A DNA stretch of 64,000 nt from Apostichopus japonicus (GCF_037975245.1 NC_092561.1:11591001-11655000), one strand, 5' to 3'. Positions 24,340 to 36,848 are shown, numbered from the stretch's first letter. Made by a program: numbers and translations. The notes: a model not told the origin generated them from the sequence alone.

Positions 24340-24724
24340 TAACTGTACGGAAGCGTAGAAGGGACATTGCATTGACGAGTTACCAACTTGACAAAACGAC
24401 AATTATATGCAAATTGACGAGTTGACGAGATGGTAACGTGACAAAATTCAGAAAATTGACGAGTTGACGATATAACGGATCCGTTATCTCGTCAAAACGT
24501 CAATTTTCTGAATTTTGTCATTTTGTCGAGATGGTAGTAAATGTGCAACTCGTCAATTTGCAGAAAATTGATGCATTGACGAGATCCGTTATATCGTCAA
24601 AACGTCAATTTTCTGAATTTTGTCACATTACCATCTCGTCAAATCGTCAATTTGCAGATAATTGTCGTTTTGTCAAGTTGGTAACTCGTCAATGCAATGT
24701 CCCTTCTACGCTTCCGTATAACTG
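24340..24724. mobile_element. MITE, 373 bp, with 6-bp target duplication
   Basis: The element spans 24346-24718. The left end TACGGAAGCGTAGAAGGGAC is exactly inverted at the right end. TAACTG flanks both sides (24340-24345 and 24719-24724). The arms consist of repeated GACGAGTTGACGA/CGTCAA motifs and pair nearly end to end. A further palindrome TAACGGATCCGTTA lies inside at about 24474. No coding potential. Confidence 0.88.
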
Positions 24725-26130
24725 ACATCATCTATTCCTGAAAGCGCATGGAGAATTGGCTGCAGCTTACAACGACTTCCCATAGTGCTTCAGCAATTGT
24801 ATGCGCTGGAAAGTACTTGTCGGATTTGCGTCGAATATCAATTTCTACACCGGGCATTTGTGAAGCGTAATATATATACATGAATGTCAGTATCTTGTGC
24901 ATAAACTATCACCCTGTTTACTACGTCTTTTTTGTGTAAAAGGGTACCTCTAGATCGCCGGAAATGGCACTTCCCAGGTTTTGCAAGTTGCATCTGAACA
25001 AAATCCTTAATTTAGGACGAATAAATTTTTTGTCTTTAATTGGGAGCGGCTTTGGAAACCCCCTCCCACTCTCTAGGACGGCGATCACAAGATGATATAT
25101 TTGGCCCCCCTTCATAGAATCATGAATTCCTCTAGCACGCAGATCAAGTACATCTTAGAGCATCTATATTTAAAAACAAATATGAGAGGGCACATACCCC
25201 ACCCACGTAGGTTTTTACGCTCGGCTTCGCCTCGTCATTCAGACCCCCTCCCCTTCCTTTCTCGAAATCCTGTATCCTTTCCTGTTGTTACACACATACT
25301 TTATGTTATTGCATTTATGCTATAGCCAGTAACGTTTAGGCCTAAGTTAGGCTATCCTAGCCTAACAAAGCACAACTGCTTCACACAAGCATATGTATAG
25401 TGATAATTATTTAGAAAGTTGTTAAATATCATTGATAAAATCAAGTTTTGCTTATGTCATTACTTTGCAATGTAAAATTATTGATATACCACTTTTATTT
25501 ACAATTATTAAAGCTAGTTAACAACGTCATCAGATCGGATGACTAGTGAAGTATACCTGGCTGTGGTACCCTGGTGGTCATCAGCAATAACAGGACAGTG
25601 TTGCCAGATGCAAATCTGTACTAGATGCAAATTTGGTACAAACTTGGTTTTCTTAAAAGAAAACCACTGCGATAAATGTTTGCAATGGAATGCAATAAAA
25701 GTATACCCAGATGAAAGATAAATACTGAAATAGGGCAGAATTTTAATATCAAAGATGTTGAAAATACAGTATTTGATAAATGAATGCAACCAAATACAAC
25801 ATAAGGTTTATTTTCCCAATACCCCAGTACAAAATATGATGTTTGCGACCCTCTGGTGGGGACTGTGTGTAATTTTGGAAGTTAGCCCATATATAGAGAG
25901 AAGATGCCAGTTGTTACATAGTCTTCAAAAATGTGAGTGAGACAAAAATAGCAGGAACAACCAATTTTTTCTGGTTGAATGATTTCGGTGTTTTCCTCAA
26001 ACTTTCGACCTTTTATAGAAAGTTTTTAGGAAAAAGCCAAAACTTCCACGGACTTTCGTAGGCCTAAGTCAAAACACAAAATGAAAATTTGACGGTTAGC
26101 TAGCTGTTAATTTCCTCGTAGAAATGAAAC
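24725..26130. other. gene-free stretch with a repeat scrap
   Basis: At about 24945-25020 a scrap shares GATCGCCGGAAATGGCACTT with the hAT-like element at 3143-4361. The rest shows no gene. Confidence 0.5.
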
Positions 26131-26132
26131 CG

Positions 26133-27700
26133 CAGGCGCGTATCCAGGGGGGTGTTGGGGGCGCGCGCCCCCCGGGTAAGAAAAAGAGGAGAGGGAAAAA
26201 AGAGAAGAAAAAAGGGAAAAAAGAGGGGGAAAAGAGAAGGAAGGAGAGGAAGGACGGAAAAGAAAAAGAAAAAGGAGAAAAGGACGAACCCACCACTTCT
26301 TGAGATTGTTCCCATGTGCATGAAAACGCGCGCCCACAACCCTACGCCCAACCCCTCTCATCACTGCCCGATGAGTTACGAAACTTAATTAATGACCTTT
26401 GCCCGAAGTACCAAGACCTCTTGACAAAATCCGGCAACACACCACTTCATCGATAACAAGTGATTGGGTTGTGTATTAATGACGTCTGGAGGTCGTGCAC
26501 TGACCTACATGGAGTGTGACCACTCCCGACTTTGCAATTTCCCAAGGTCAGGCCCCGAAAAAATCCAAGGGCACTGTACTGTATGAACATCTAGCAGTAT
26601 CTAGCGATATCTAGAGATGAAAATCTAGAGATCTTCCCTAAACTGAAAGCAGATAGAGAATCGAAGCCTTCAGTGTGTAATGAACTTGAAACTGCGCGTC
26701 TTTCGAAATGAAAAGAATGTGGGGCGCAACTCCTACGGGCTCCTATGGGCCCTATGCTTAGGTTTGATAACTGTATTTGTGCAGTAGTCTCCATTATACT
26801 CCAAACAGTAGGGGGGGGGGGGCACTTGCTCACCCCTGGAAAATTAAAAAAAAAAGGTTAAGCATTTGACATTTCAATGATTTCCCCCAGCCAACAGTTC
26901 TCTAGTTATGTTCATTGCATACTGACCCATAATGCATTACTGAAAGTCAAAATCCTAAGACATGAGATCTCAAAATAACCGACGTGTAAATGCAACCTGA
27001 ACGGGAAGTGTCTTTTCCGACGATCTAGGAGTATTTTTTTGGCCAAAAAATCGTCGTACGATCCGCGCCAACCCATGGTGGCGCTCCGCTTAGATAGTAT
27101 CAAGTAGTGTGTTACACCTATATGACCTACTGACCCCCCTTGTACTACATTTCTGCGGACGCCCTTGCTAGGCCTCCTAATGGGGGCCCCTCTGGGCCAG
27201 GAGCCACCCCACAGGCTCATCGTTACGCCACTGGTGGAGCATTGCACAATAAAAGATAATAGTTATTTCAGTCTCATTTCAATTATTCGAATTTTTAAAG
27301 CAAACAGATATCACATCATATCAGTGAGCATGAAAATGGCGTTCCGGGATGAGCAGCCTCCCAATCGTAGATGTGCGTAGTGTTCGGTTCCGGAAATATC
27401 TGGTATATTTTCATTTCCTTCAACGAAGTTTTATAGTAGCTGTTATAAGAGGTTTTAATATTTGTACACCAATAACTTAACTGTGTCTGAATTTTCTAAA
27501 CTTCCCTCACCAACATTCTTCTCCATACTTCCCTCTACTAGTGCAATTTTGACCGGTCTGTGTGGGATTGAAGGAGATTTTTCTATATTGGTTGTCCATA
27601 GATGAAATTTTTGTGCAACATTAAGGGTATGTTTTGAAGTGAATTTATCCAATTTTGAACAAAAAATAAGCTTAAAACCTTAAAAAGTGGGGCTGGGGGC
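26133..27700 (-). repeat. long dispersed repeat, copy A (hAT-like end)
   Basis: It starts CAGGCGCGTATCCAGGGG, a hAT-like terminus next to G/C runs. From about 26290 it is collinear with copy B (from about 29920): GAGATTGTTCCCAT, GACCTACATGGAGTGTGACC and CATGAAAATGGCGTTCC appear in the same order. Copy A has about 500 bp of extra sequence at about 26722-27238 that looks like a nested element ending ACGCCACTGG. The last part (27410-27690) is the inverse of about 3480-3740. No protein is encoded; the purine-rich run near 26180-26290 gives spurious frames on both strands. Confidence 0.65.
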
Positions 27701-29470
27701 GGGGGGAGGGGGTACCAAAACCAGAAATGCATACGATCATGCACAGCATCGTCACTGATTGTTCTTATATCATATTAAAAAGCTAGTCCGAAAATTTTAT
27801 ATTTCAGATTTTACTTTTGAATGTTTTTTATTAACAAAAACTGTAAATATGCCTGAAGGGAACTCTTTTCATTAGATGTACTGCCAACGTGCAGGAATCA
27901 TGCTTGTCTTGCTTTTGAAAGTACATACATTCAGAAAATGTTGTATGAAGGTTAAAATTTTACTTGATGTTCATGTCAAATAAGGACCATAAAACATTTA
28001 AGTAAAATTTACTTGAATTTACTTAACTGCTGTTTTGTAAAGTTTTACATGATCAGCATGTAACGCAACTACAAAATTTTTATGTACAATTTTGCCAGCG
28101 ATTTCAACATAGCACCCGTTCATAAGTGTATCATACGTTAATTATTAAAAGCAACTTGATTCCTTGTTTTTTAAGTAGATCACAACAGAAAAGCACATTT
28201 AAGAGACAACAAAGAGGAATGACAACACAAATAATTCAGAATATTTGATGAATTCCACCTTTTATTTCAACACTTAAAGAGGGTTTCCCGAGCATCTACA
28301 ATCATGCATGAATAGTGAACTACAGTCATGATATTTTAACCTTTGTGTCCAGTTATGGATGGCAAGGTATCAAGGTACTATCTCTTAAAGGTGCATGCTT
28401 ACGAAAATTTAAATAATTTCATTTTAGTTTATAAGATGCATGTACAAAAAAGCATTGGTCGACTTAGCAATTTTGACCCAACTCCCTTAACATGTAAAAA
28501 TAGTTGAAAGCTCCCCAAAATTAACATAATCAACTGTCTGATTGCAAAATTTGGCAAAGATTCAACTCTACGCGCAGCATTAACAAAAATCTCTTGCATG
28601 GATACGTAAATGATCTGTTCATGGTTACTTTAGTTTCAATAACAACAATATTATTACAAGAAACATGATAATCGTTCTATGTCATATGAGCTTTGCAACT
28701 TAAAAATGCTGGTATATAAAGAGCATTCTAGTACTTTTCCAACAAGTAAAACTTACTATCAGCGCTTTGATAGGGTTATGATATAATACTATTAAGCACA
28801 ATGGATCAATACTTATACATCCTCAAGTTAGTTGAAGGTTCTTGAATATTTGGTATTAGCCAGTTAAGAAATTAGTTTCCTTCTCTTTTCACATAAATAC
28901 CCCACCTTTTCAACGTTTATAGTAAACATCAGTTTATAGCTAAAGTTAAATCATAATCAACTGTCGGTTTTGAAGACATTTACAAAGATACAACTCTTCC
29001 TGTAGTCACCCATATAAGCAGCATTTTCATAATCTGCTGCAGATAATAGTTTAATTTCAATTAAGAGTCAACAATCAACCAGTACCAAATAAAGAATGAA
29101 GAATGAAATGAGCCGATATAATCTTCTTGAAAGAAAATGGAAAAATAGTGAACTTTGTGACCTGAAACATATTTGTATTAAACTGACCATTAGCATTCTT
29201 GGGACACTGTGCTATGACAGTATATCAATTTCATGTTACTGTTTGTGTAATAAATGTTACATTCAACATGTTAAACACACAATCATCACATTGATTATTG
29301 TACTGCTGAGTATTAAGTACAATGTATGTAACACTCTTACAATAACAACAACCCCTCAAGTCATGATGTGACGGGTCTAAATATGTCATGACACAGAAAC
29401 AACGCTACGACACCGGGAAGAGAAAGAGGAACAGTGACATAATTACAGCGCTGATCCCTATTATATACAC
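27701..29470. other. gene-free AT-rich stretch
   Basis: No exon, RNA gene or mobile element ends were recognised. Frames are short. Confidence 0.5.
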
Positions 29471-29904
29471 AGGGTAGCCAGTGACGGATCGAGGATTTCG
29501 GAAGGGGCGTACGCCTCAGCCTACCCCTTACACCGACAACTCCATTTTGACGTTTCCATTTTTCCTCTCTCACTAATGCATATAATTATACCATATATGG
29601 TCTATTACGCGTGAGTGTATGGACGCTTTAAACAATTGTACAATTGTGTTATGAAACCAACTGTGGCTGGTCTCGAACATTTTCGGTATTAGACCAGGAT
29701 CTATATGCGAACTGCACTAGACCTATGTCCTTCGATGCAACACTGTCATCCAAAGATAAAATGCTATACACTCCGACCTGAATGCTAATTGTTACCCCCA
29801 AATCTAGTACCGTAACTCATACAAGAAATCTAAAAATAAATTCCGCATGCGATTGGAGAATTGAGCACATCTCCTGTGAATATCATGTAATGGAGGGGGG
29901 GGGG

Positions 29905-31542
29905 GGGGCGGACGCACCCATCACTCCTTGAGATTGTTCCCATCTGCACAAAAACGCGCGCCCCACAACCCCAGAACCCTACGCTCAGCCCTTCTGATCG
30001 CTTCCAGATGAATGACTTTTGCCCGTTGTACCAAGACCTTGACAAAATCCGGCAAGACACCACTTCATCGATAACAAGTGATCGGGTTGTGTATTAGTGA
30101 CGTCTAGAGGTCGACGTCCACTGACCTACATGGAGTGTGACCACTCCCGATTTTGCAATTTCCAAGATCAGGCCCCGAAAAATGCTAAGGACACTGAACT
30201 GTATGGATATCTAGCAATATCTAGGTATGAAAATCCCAAGATCTACCCTAAACTGAGGGCAGATAGAGAACCGATGCCTTCAGTATGTAATGAACTTGAA
30301 ACTGTGCATCTTTCGAAATGAAAATAATGTGGGGCATCGCACAATAAACAGATAAAAGTTATTTATTTCATTCTTTTGTTTTCAATTACTCGAATTTGTA
30401 AAGCATACAGCAGATATCACATCATATGAGTGAGCATGAAAATGGCGTTCCAGGATGAACAACCTCCAAATTGTATATGCACCCAAGCCGAAAAGGTGTG
30501 AGCTTATATTTGTTCTTAACGTGTAGCATATTATGCATTTATATGCCAGGGTGTTATAACACACTAACACGTGTTATGTTTGGGAGCATGCGAGAGCTAG
30601 ATATGTTAAAGATACAATACAATACAGTAAATAGTAGTGGTATTATATTTTTTATTTTTGTCTATTTTTATATCTTTTTATATTTTTATATAATATAAAA
30701 TATTTTTTATATTTGTTTTTATTTTCATATTTTTATATATTTTTTAACACAGGCCGCAATAAAAAGGCCTGTAGCATAACACGTGTTATCATGTTATAAC
30801 ACAGATGCATATAAATGCGCAATATATTCAAGTCGAAAACGCTATTATAAGCAACTGTACAATTCGGTTCGGGTGGTATATGTATGTAGTGTTCGGTTTC
30901 GGAAATATATGGTAGTTTTTCATTCCATTCAACGAAGTTTGATAGTATAGCCGTTATAAGAGGTTTTGATATTTGTACACCAATAAATAAACTGTGTCTG
31001 AATTTTCGAAAATTCCCTGACCACCATTCTTCATCATACTTCCCTCTACTCGTGCAATTTTGACCGGTCTGTTAGGGGTTGAAGGAGGTTTTTCTATATT
31101 GGTGTCCATAGATGAAATTTGTGCAACATTATGGATATTTTTGGAAGAGAATTTATTCACGAGAGTGTGAATTTTCAAATTCTGAACAAATAATGGGCTC
31201 AAAACCTTGAAAAATTGTGCTTACGGGTATTGTGGGCCGCGACGTAGAATTACCTACAAAAAGCAATGATCCACATGAGATGCAATTAGGTCGAACAGGA
31301 TGTGTGACTGGTGACAATCTTCAAAAAGGTTATGGATGAAAAACATTTTTTAGGAAATTCTTGGTTATCAGGCAAAAGTGTACATTTGGTTGGTCATTTT
31401 AAGCCCGAGAAGTGCCATTTCCGGTAATCTGGGGGGTAACAAAACCCGAAATTTTCTTGTACGCTGCGAGCCAACCGATGGTGGCGCTCCGCTTAGATAG
31501 TAATTCGCGCCCCCGGGTTAGAAAATCCTGGATACGCCCCTG
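29905..31542 (-). repeat. long dispersed repeat, copy B (hAT-like end)
   Basis: Collinear with copy A from the GAGATTGTTCCCAT motif onwards, and extending further. Its last 600 bp (30890-31510) are the inverse of about 3190-3740. It finishes CCTGGATACGCCCCTG, a hAT-type terminus inverted relative to the start of copy A. A 397-bp element has inserted at 30480-30876. The outer left limit is uncertain; another hAT-like end, CAGTGACGGATCGAGGATTT, lies at 29479. Confidence 0.65.
30474..30882. mobile_element. MITE inserted in repeat copy B, with 6-bp duplication
   Basis: Compared with copy A, copy B has about 400 extra bases here. The insert begins CACCCAAGCCGAA and ends, on the other strand, CCACCCGAACCGAA. 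TATATG flanks it on both sides (30474-30479 and 30877-30882). Inner arms of about 50 bp carry TGTTATAACA and TAACACGTGTTATG. The middle is (TATTTT)-rich. The empty site in copy A (near 27368) supports a discrete insertion. Confidence 0.72.
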
Positions 31543-31661
31543 AACCGGGCATTGCTTTTACGTCGGTATACCAATGTGCTATGCAGTGATATTTAAGTGT
31601 TACGTTGACTCGAATTTTCAATGATTACAACAGCCTGGGTTATTGTTATACATGTTTAGAC

Positions 31662-31728
31662 ATGGCAAAACAAAAAGTGACGGATAAATCCAAACCGCAG
31701 CTCCCCTTCTCCGTCGGACCTGTAGAAG
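31662..31728 (+). CDS. possible first coding exon of an unknown gene
   Basis: ATG in a good context (GACATGG) opens 22 codons, MAKQKVTDKSKPQLPFSVGP plus VE, and meets a splice-donor-like GTAAAT at 31729. The frame closes a few codons into the putative intron. The peptide is hydrophilic and lysine-rich with no signal sequence, like the start of a cytosolic protein. No later exon could be joined to it with confidence, and none of the downstream DNA encodes an obvious partner. It may be a genuine orphan exon of a large-intron gene, or chance. The product is not recognised. Confidence 0.28.
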
Positions 31729-32504
31729 GTAAATAACCGGCACGCTATAGTAGGCTTTATATAGAATTGGTCAAACTCGTGCAGAAAAGTGTGCTGCAAA
31801 GTTATTACTATAAAACGGAAATGCTTCGAACGCTTGAGCCTTTGTGATGACTGTTATGTTTTTATGTAACTTTGAACCTTCGTGGTTCACGATCCACACG
31901 TTTATGGAGTCTGAATAATTCTTACGTCACATCTTGGTTTATTCGCCTCCTTTAGTTTCGAGCTCTAACGACTGTGTTTAGTACATTGGCTCTATACAAA
32001 TCGCCAATACACACGCTTTGTCTTTATCATTGATTACTTGCAGTAAGTTTATATATACATTACACACACATGTATCATCGATGATAGATGCCATTCATTT
32101 ATCCCAGACGATTTGATCAAATAACACGTAGGCAGTGTCTGTCTACCCACCTCATGTCTATAAATTTGATAAAAACAAATAAAAAACGCCGAGCTTTAAT
32201 TCGATCTAATTCCATTGTATCTGCAGAACAGACATTCTGAAGTAAAAGATTAAAGATCAGGTTGTAAATGCTGTCAACTTTTGCCCTAAAAAAATCCCGA
32301 AAAGCATGATTATATTAAATTTTAGACGAGTATTTCGTACAAAAAGAAAATGTAGAGGCTCCGACCCTATTCCGCAAATCTATAAATAGTATTGTAAGGG
32401 AGAAGAATCTGAGGGGTGGGCAGCCTATATGAAATATCACAATCACAACTGCCTCAAATGTTTGACCAATTAACATGGTGTCTATACAATTCAAATCAGT
32501 GGTT
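31729..32504. other. gene-free stretch
   Basis: AT-rich, no motif seen. It would be intron if the exon at 31662 is real. Confidence 0.4.
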
Positions 32505-32655
32505 TAGAGGTAGTTTGCATCTAATATGTTTATTTATTTCAAATTTGTTTAAAATCATTATTGGTCGGGTGTATAGTTTTCTATATGTGATTGAACTTAT
32601 TTTATATTTATTTGAGAAGAGGAGAAGGCAATAAATAAAAAAACTCAATTATTGT

Positions 32656-32812
32656 TTAGGTTTTTGATCGGTACCGCACATTCTATCGATCGGTACCGCC
32701 CTTTCGATTGATCGATACCAAACATTCGATTGATCGATACCGCACATTCGATCGATCGGTACCGAATTTCCGATTGATTGGTAACGCACATGCGATTGAT
32801 CGGTTCTGATCG
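32656..32812. repeat. minisatellite of GATCGGTACCGCACATTC units
   Basis: Six or so units of about 27 bp, each with a GATCGRTACC core followed by CATTCGAT or a variant. Absent from the paralogous copy at 62650. Confidence 0.8.
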
Positions 32813-33249
32813 GTGGTAATTTATATGTTTAGTATCCTCACAATTAACCAAACTACATGGCAAGTCCCATGTTCTTTACCCTCCCTGTATAGCCAGGATT
32901 GCCACATGTACCCTCCTCCCACCCTCCCCCTCCCTCATACAAACTGTTGTGCCTCCCATCTGTCCCATCATCATGTACAACAATTCACAGTTGATATTAT
33001 TCTACCTCTGCTTGAATTGTGCATGGCTGTCTCTCCTTGAAATGCTGCTGCCCATTAAACTCACAATTCTTGGCTACTGAGTCCCGTCCCGTCAAACGAC
33101 AGTAACAAATTGGGGAAAACCACACTGGTTAAAAGTATGCTACCACTTCACGCAAGTACGTAATTCTACCAAATCTACAATGCCATTCCATGAGGCTCAA
33201 ATAACAATTTTTGCATATGGCAAATGAAGTTTTATTAATTTTAGAGATT

Positions 33250-33312
33250 ATCCGCCCAGACGACCATCCACCTAGACGATCATCCGCCCAGACGACCACC
33301 CGCCCAGACGAC
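33250..33312. repeat. short tandem GCCCAGACGACCAYCC
   Basis: About four units of 15-16 bp; expanded to more units in the second copy at 63158-63265. Confidence 0.8.
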
Positions 33313-34224
33313 CATGAAAGGGTTTTAGTGTCAGTGGTTGCAACCATCACTAAGTTAGCGCTGTACCGACGATGTGTATGTATACATATAGGCCCAGTAA
33401 ATTAATCCGTCTTATGTTAATGTGGGTGAGGCTATGGCTTTTTCGAAGAGAGTTAGTCCAGACATATCCTGGCAAAGTTTGTGAATATAAAACAAACCAC
33501 GAAACGGACCATGGCACGTGCCATGGTCTCAAAAGAAACCGTACCTTCAATGTGATTGGCTGATTAAATACTGGGATAGGCCTATATTCGATTTCATACG
33601 GGGAGATATACTTGGTTTTTATAATACTGGGATATATTTTATTTAAGAATGGGATATGTTCGGTTTAGTACTGTGATATGTTCTATTTAGTACTGAAATG
33701 TATTAATGTTACTATAATTTGATTGAGTTAACACCAGTATATATTAATACTGATTTTGTCCCACGCGGCTTGCCATAGGCGAAAACAACGCCTGCCATTG
33801 TCTCACACAAGTGTCGCCATGTGCTGATTTGTAATGCCACGGGGCTCGGCACGAGCACGTTCATTCTTTATTACGAACTTGTAAAGATTTGATTACGATA
33901 TATAATACCTGGACAAAATTGATCATGGAAATGGTATGTAATCTGAGCAGCTAAAGAAATATAACTACAATTCATATATAAAGGTCAACTTCACAAGATT
34001 TTTTTTCTCAACATATTACCAAGAAAAGGATGTAAATCACACCACCCTCGAATTTGAACATCCGCCAGTGTCCACCAGTGCACCGCAAATATAACACAAT
34101 CAATGAAGGTCATCCTATATTTACCTCAAAATTGTTAACTTGCCAAATATCGTCAACACGTTTTAAAACTATTTTCCTGAATCTTTCTGAACATTCAAAT
34201 TTACATGTGAAAGTTAAAGAGCCT

Positions 34225-34255
34225 GGCGTTTCGATTCTAGTAGGATATTGTTCAG
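34225..34255 (-). ncRNA. degenerate hammerhead-like motif
   Basis: On the minus strand CTGAACA, an imperfect stem TATCCT/AGAATC with loop ACT, then GAAA and CGCC. Same architecture and spacing as the motif at 12054-12084, but with G8 of the core changed. Probably a relic of a Penelope-like end. Confidence 0.35.
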
Positions 34256-34300
34256 AGGCTAAATGAAACGAACTTAACCGAAGACGATAAGAATAGTGAC

Positions 34301-34346
34301 GGGGGGGGGGGGCGGGGCGGGGCGGGCGGGCGGGCGGGGGGGGGGT
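34301..34346 (+). other. potential G-quadruplex tract
   Basis: Long G-runs separated by single C bases (GGGGCGGGGCGGGG, then GGGCGGGCGGGCGGGG). Four or more G-tracts with one-base loops satisfy the simple quadruplex rule. Confidence 0.6.
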
Positions 34347-35766
34347 TGGTTGTTGACAAGTATGATCGAGGAATAAAATAAAGCATATTAGTAATTTACA
34401 GAGGAGGATAGAGTCGTCGTTAAGAAGACAAGCAAATCAATTTTCAGACTGGAAGCGTAAAACTAAATATAGAATAAAGAAACTCTGGTGTTAGCCAGAG
34501 GAGGAGAAAGCTGACTTCACTGGGAGGGTGGCACAGCCTGGCAATACCACCCCCTCCCAGGAGTACCTAGACATTAATAGATGCAGATGGACAGATAGTT
34601 AAGTTGGACAATTAAATGAGCCATGGATATAGCAAAAATAGATTCAACAAAGGAGAGGTAAGAATGATGAGAGGATAATGGGCAGTAAAAATGGTAGCGC
34701 TCCTCCCCTCTCTTGATGGGGGGGGGGGGCTCTCCAGGGGCAATGTTTGCTCTATGCGGCACAGCAGTATAGGACAAAGCGGTCTTCCTCATGCTAGGTG
34801 TGTTAAAACAAGTCTCCGAGGACACTGATTAGCTTGTTGGCAATAAGGTATGGTTGTTGAAATTTGAGCTTGGCGGCCATATCCATTTACTTTCAAGGAT
34901 TGACAAAAGTAGATTTCCTTTTAAGTGTCAATTACATTCAAGATTGTTGCAAGGACAATCACCACGAGGAAGATGTTGGGGGGGGGGGGCACAATAAATA
35001 TTATACAGAATGCCATGTTTTAAGCACTGACGTGACGACCTTTTCTTCCCCTGAACAACTTTGGTTCAACCATTGAAACGTTATATCCACAACATTTCAG
35101 CAAATTTGGACAAAAGCTCTGGGAGGAGTAGCGTATTCCTCTCGTCAACTCCAATGACCTTCAAATTTATAAAATATGATCCCGTGTATGAAAATTAACA
35201 CAAACCTATTAAGAAATTTCAGCCAAATCGAATGAAAAATGACGAAATGGTAGCCATTCAAACACGGTGCAAAAAGTGAAAGAATTTCGGGAAAATCGCA
35301 TGCATGATAACTATACCTCAGTTGAAAGCTATTAGCTGAGCTAAAAATGTATAGAGTTTTTCCTTCATTTGTTATTGTAGTGCGCTTGCGCTCTACAATA
35401 GTGGGACTTATAACAGTCCTGTTCAATCAACTGCTTGGCTGATCGGTAAACTTTCAATGAAGCTTGGCATACATTCTGAAGGTATTTCAATTGCACAGAT
35501 TCGTTACGCACTAAATCTGTAGCGGATCAGTGTTGACTCTATGCACGCAAAGAAAATATATATCTTTGAGAACTGACATACTACTCCAAAACAGTTAGCC
35601 TAATTAAATACTATGGTTCAACATTCTCGAATCAAAACAATTAATTATTTGATTAATTTTATTTGGTGATCTCAGCCACGTCCATCTAGTCCGTAATGAC
35701 ATGCATGGCATTATATACTACACAGCTTGCTGCTCCGTACGTATAGGGTTGGCCGTGTATGGCGTA

Positions 35767-36110
35767 TTAAGGCCCGGTCACACTACAGCGATATTTTATC
35801 GGAATACGGTCCGATATTTCCGATTTTAGGCCGAAGAGTGAGGTTTTGTGACTACATTCTGAAATGACGTCACATCGAAAAACGATAAAAATCGGAAGAG
35901 AAATCGGATAGCTATCCGATAAAAGGAAACGGAGTCAATATCAAAAGTTAGGAGAGGGCTATTCCACATCGGAATGGCTCAACAGATAGCAAATCAGGTC
36001 CTTTATCACTGTGGCTAGAAGACCCGAACGAAAAACCGGCTGTTTCGATTCCTCCGGGAAAATCGGATAGTATTCCGATAAAAAATCGGTAAAGTGTGAC
36101 CGGGCCTTTA
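35767..36110. mobile_element. PIF/Harbinger-like MITE, 338 bp, with TTA duplication
   Basis: The element spans 35770-36107. Left end AGGCCCGGTCACACTACAGC; right end, on the other strand, AGGCCCGGTCACACTTTACC, both followed by TTATCGGAATAC a short distance inside. TTA lies on both sides (35767-35769, 36108-36110). The interior is dense in ATCGGA/TCCGAT motifs. No coding sequence. The ends resemble those of the larger element at 18201-19417, so that type of transposase may have moved both. Confidence 0.88.
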
Positions 36111-36839
36111 TACGTGCTTTGGGATGCTGAGAAACCAGCGCCTGTTTTTATGCAAATACATTTGTTCTAGTTTGGGGGAGGGTGCTTGCTTGCTGAAATG
36201 CCAAAGCTCGTAAGCAACTAGCATATCATTTTACTTCCTAGCCAACTGTGGGGCAATGTTGTTGAGCTTTCAAGTTGTTTACCAGAGAGCCTGTTCTGTT
36301 ATGTCATAATCGCATAGTAGGCTGCACATCTCCATATGTATACTCCAATGTAATGATAATGCTAATCAATGTATCAAATTTTCCGAGTAAACGTTATCTG
36401 GGGACTTGAAGACAAGAGTTAACGGGGTATATATTCCTCCGCTCCCTCAATATAGTTTGCTTAAAATTAACATTTGATCGCCCGAACAAGTTTCATACTA
36501 GTTGTGTACAAATTTAAAGGTCACCTGGAAAAATAAAAAGTTTCATTGTACTACTCAAATGGACTTTGACCTTCAGTTGTTATGGAATGTTAGAAAAACT
36601 GATTGAAATCAACTCATGATGATGCATTGAAAGTTTGGTCATGTTCTGTACTTAAGTTAATAATGACATATATATACTATTGGTTCGATTTGAAAAGTAT
36701 TTTAACAAAAAAGCTGTCATCACTTTATCTTCTTTATAACCAATCTGCCAGATTATCGCCAAACTGGCAGGATGTCGAACGCTGGGACAGTGCCAATTTG
36801 TAAGGGTATACACCCCTTAACTGTAGACGAGTTTTACCG
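36111..36839. other. upstream region of the lectin gene
   Basis: No gene or repeat ends seen. This is the natural place for lectin regulatory sequence, but no specific site can be named. Confidence 0.4.
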
Positions 36840-36848
36840 TATATAAAG
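36840..36848 (+). promoter_or_regulatory. TATA box of the lectin gene
   Basis: TATATAAAG lies 49 bp before the lectin start codon. The distance would place transcription start near 36870 with a 5' leader of about 25 bp, short but plausible for a small secreted-protein gene. Confidence 0.65.

Larger units (their letters stand above)
32505..34000. repeat. 1.5-kb dispersed repeat, copy 1
   Basis: From GAGGTAGTTTGC (near 32508) onward the sequence is collinear with 62487-63770 and very similar, up to TATAACTACAA and AAGGTCAACTTC. The first 130 bp look like a retroelement 3' tail. Copy 1 alone has the ATCGATCGGTACCG minisatellite (about 32656-32812) and a roughly 190-bp segment near 33390-33570 containing CATGGCACGTGCCATGG. 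A short GACGACC tandem lies at about 33250-33312. No open frame of note. Confidence 0.85.
34001..35766. other. gene-free stretch with G-rich tract
   Basis: No gene seen. It holds a degenerate hammerhead-like motif (34225-34255), G/C-rich runs at 34301-34346 and further G homopolymers near 34719 and 34979. Confidence 0.5.

Noticed and set aside
26096-26388. Overlapping Phe/Ser/Pro- or Lys/Arg-rich frames on both strands
   Set aside because: Produced by a purine-rich simple-sequence tract next to a repeat end.
29479-31542. A single hAT element from CAGTGACGGATCGAGG to CCTGGATACGCCCCTG
   Set aside because: The ends agree moderately, but the 8-bp flanks (AGGGTAGC and AACCGGGC) do not match.
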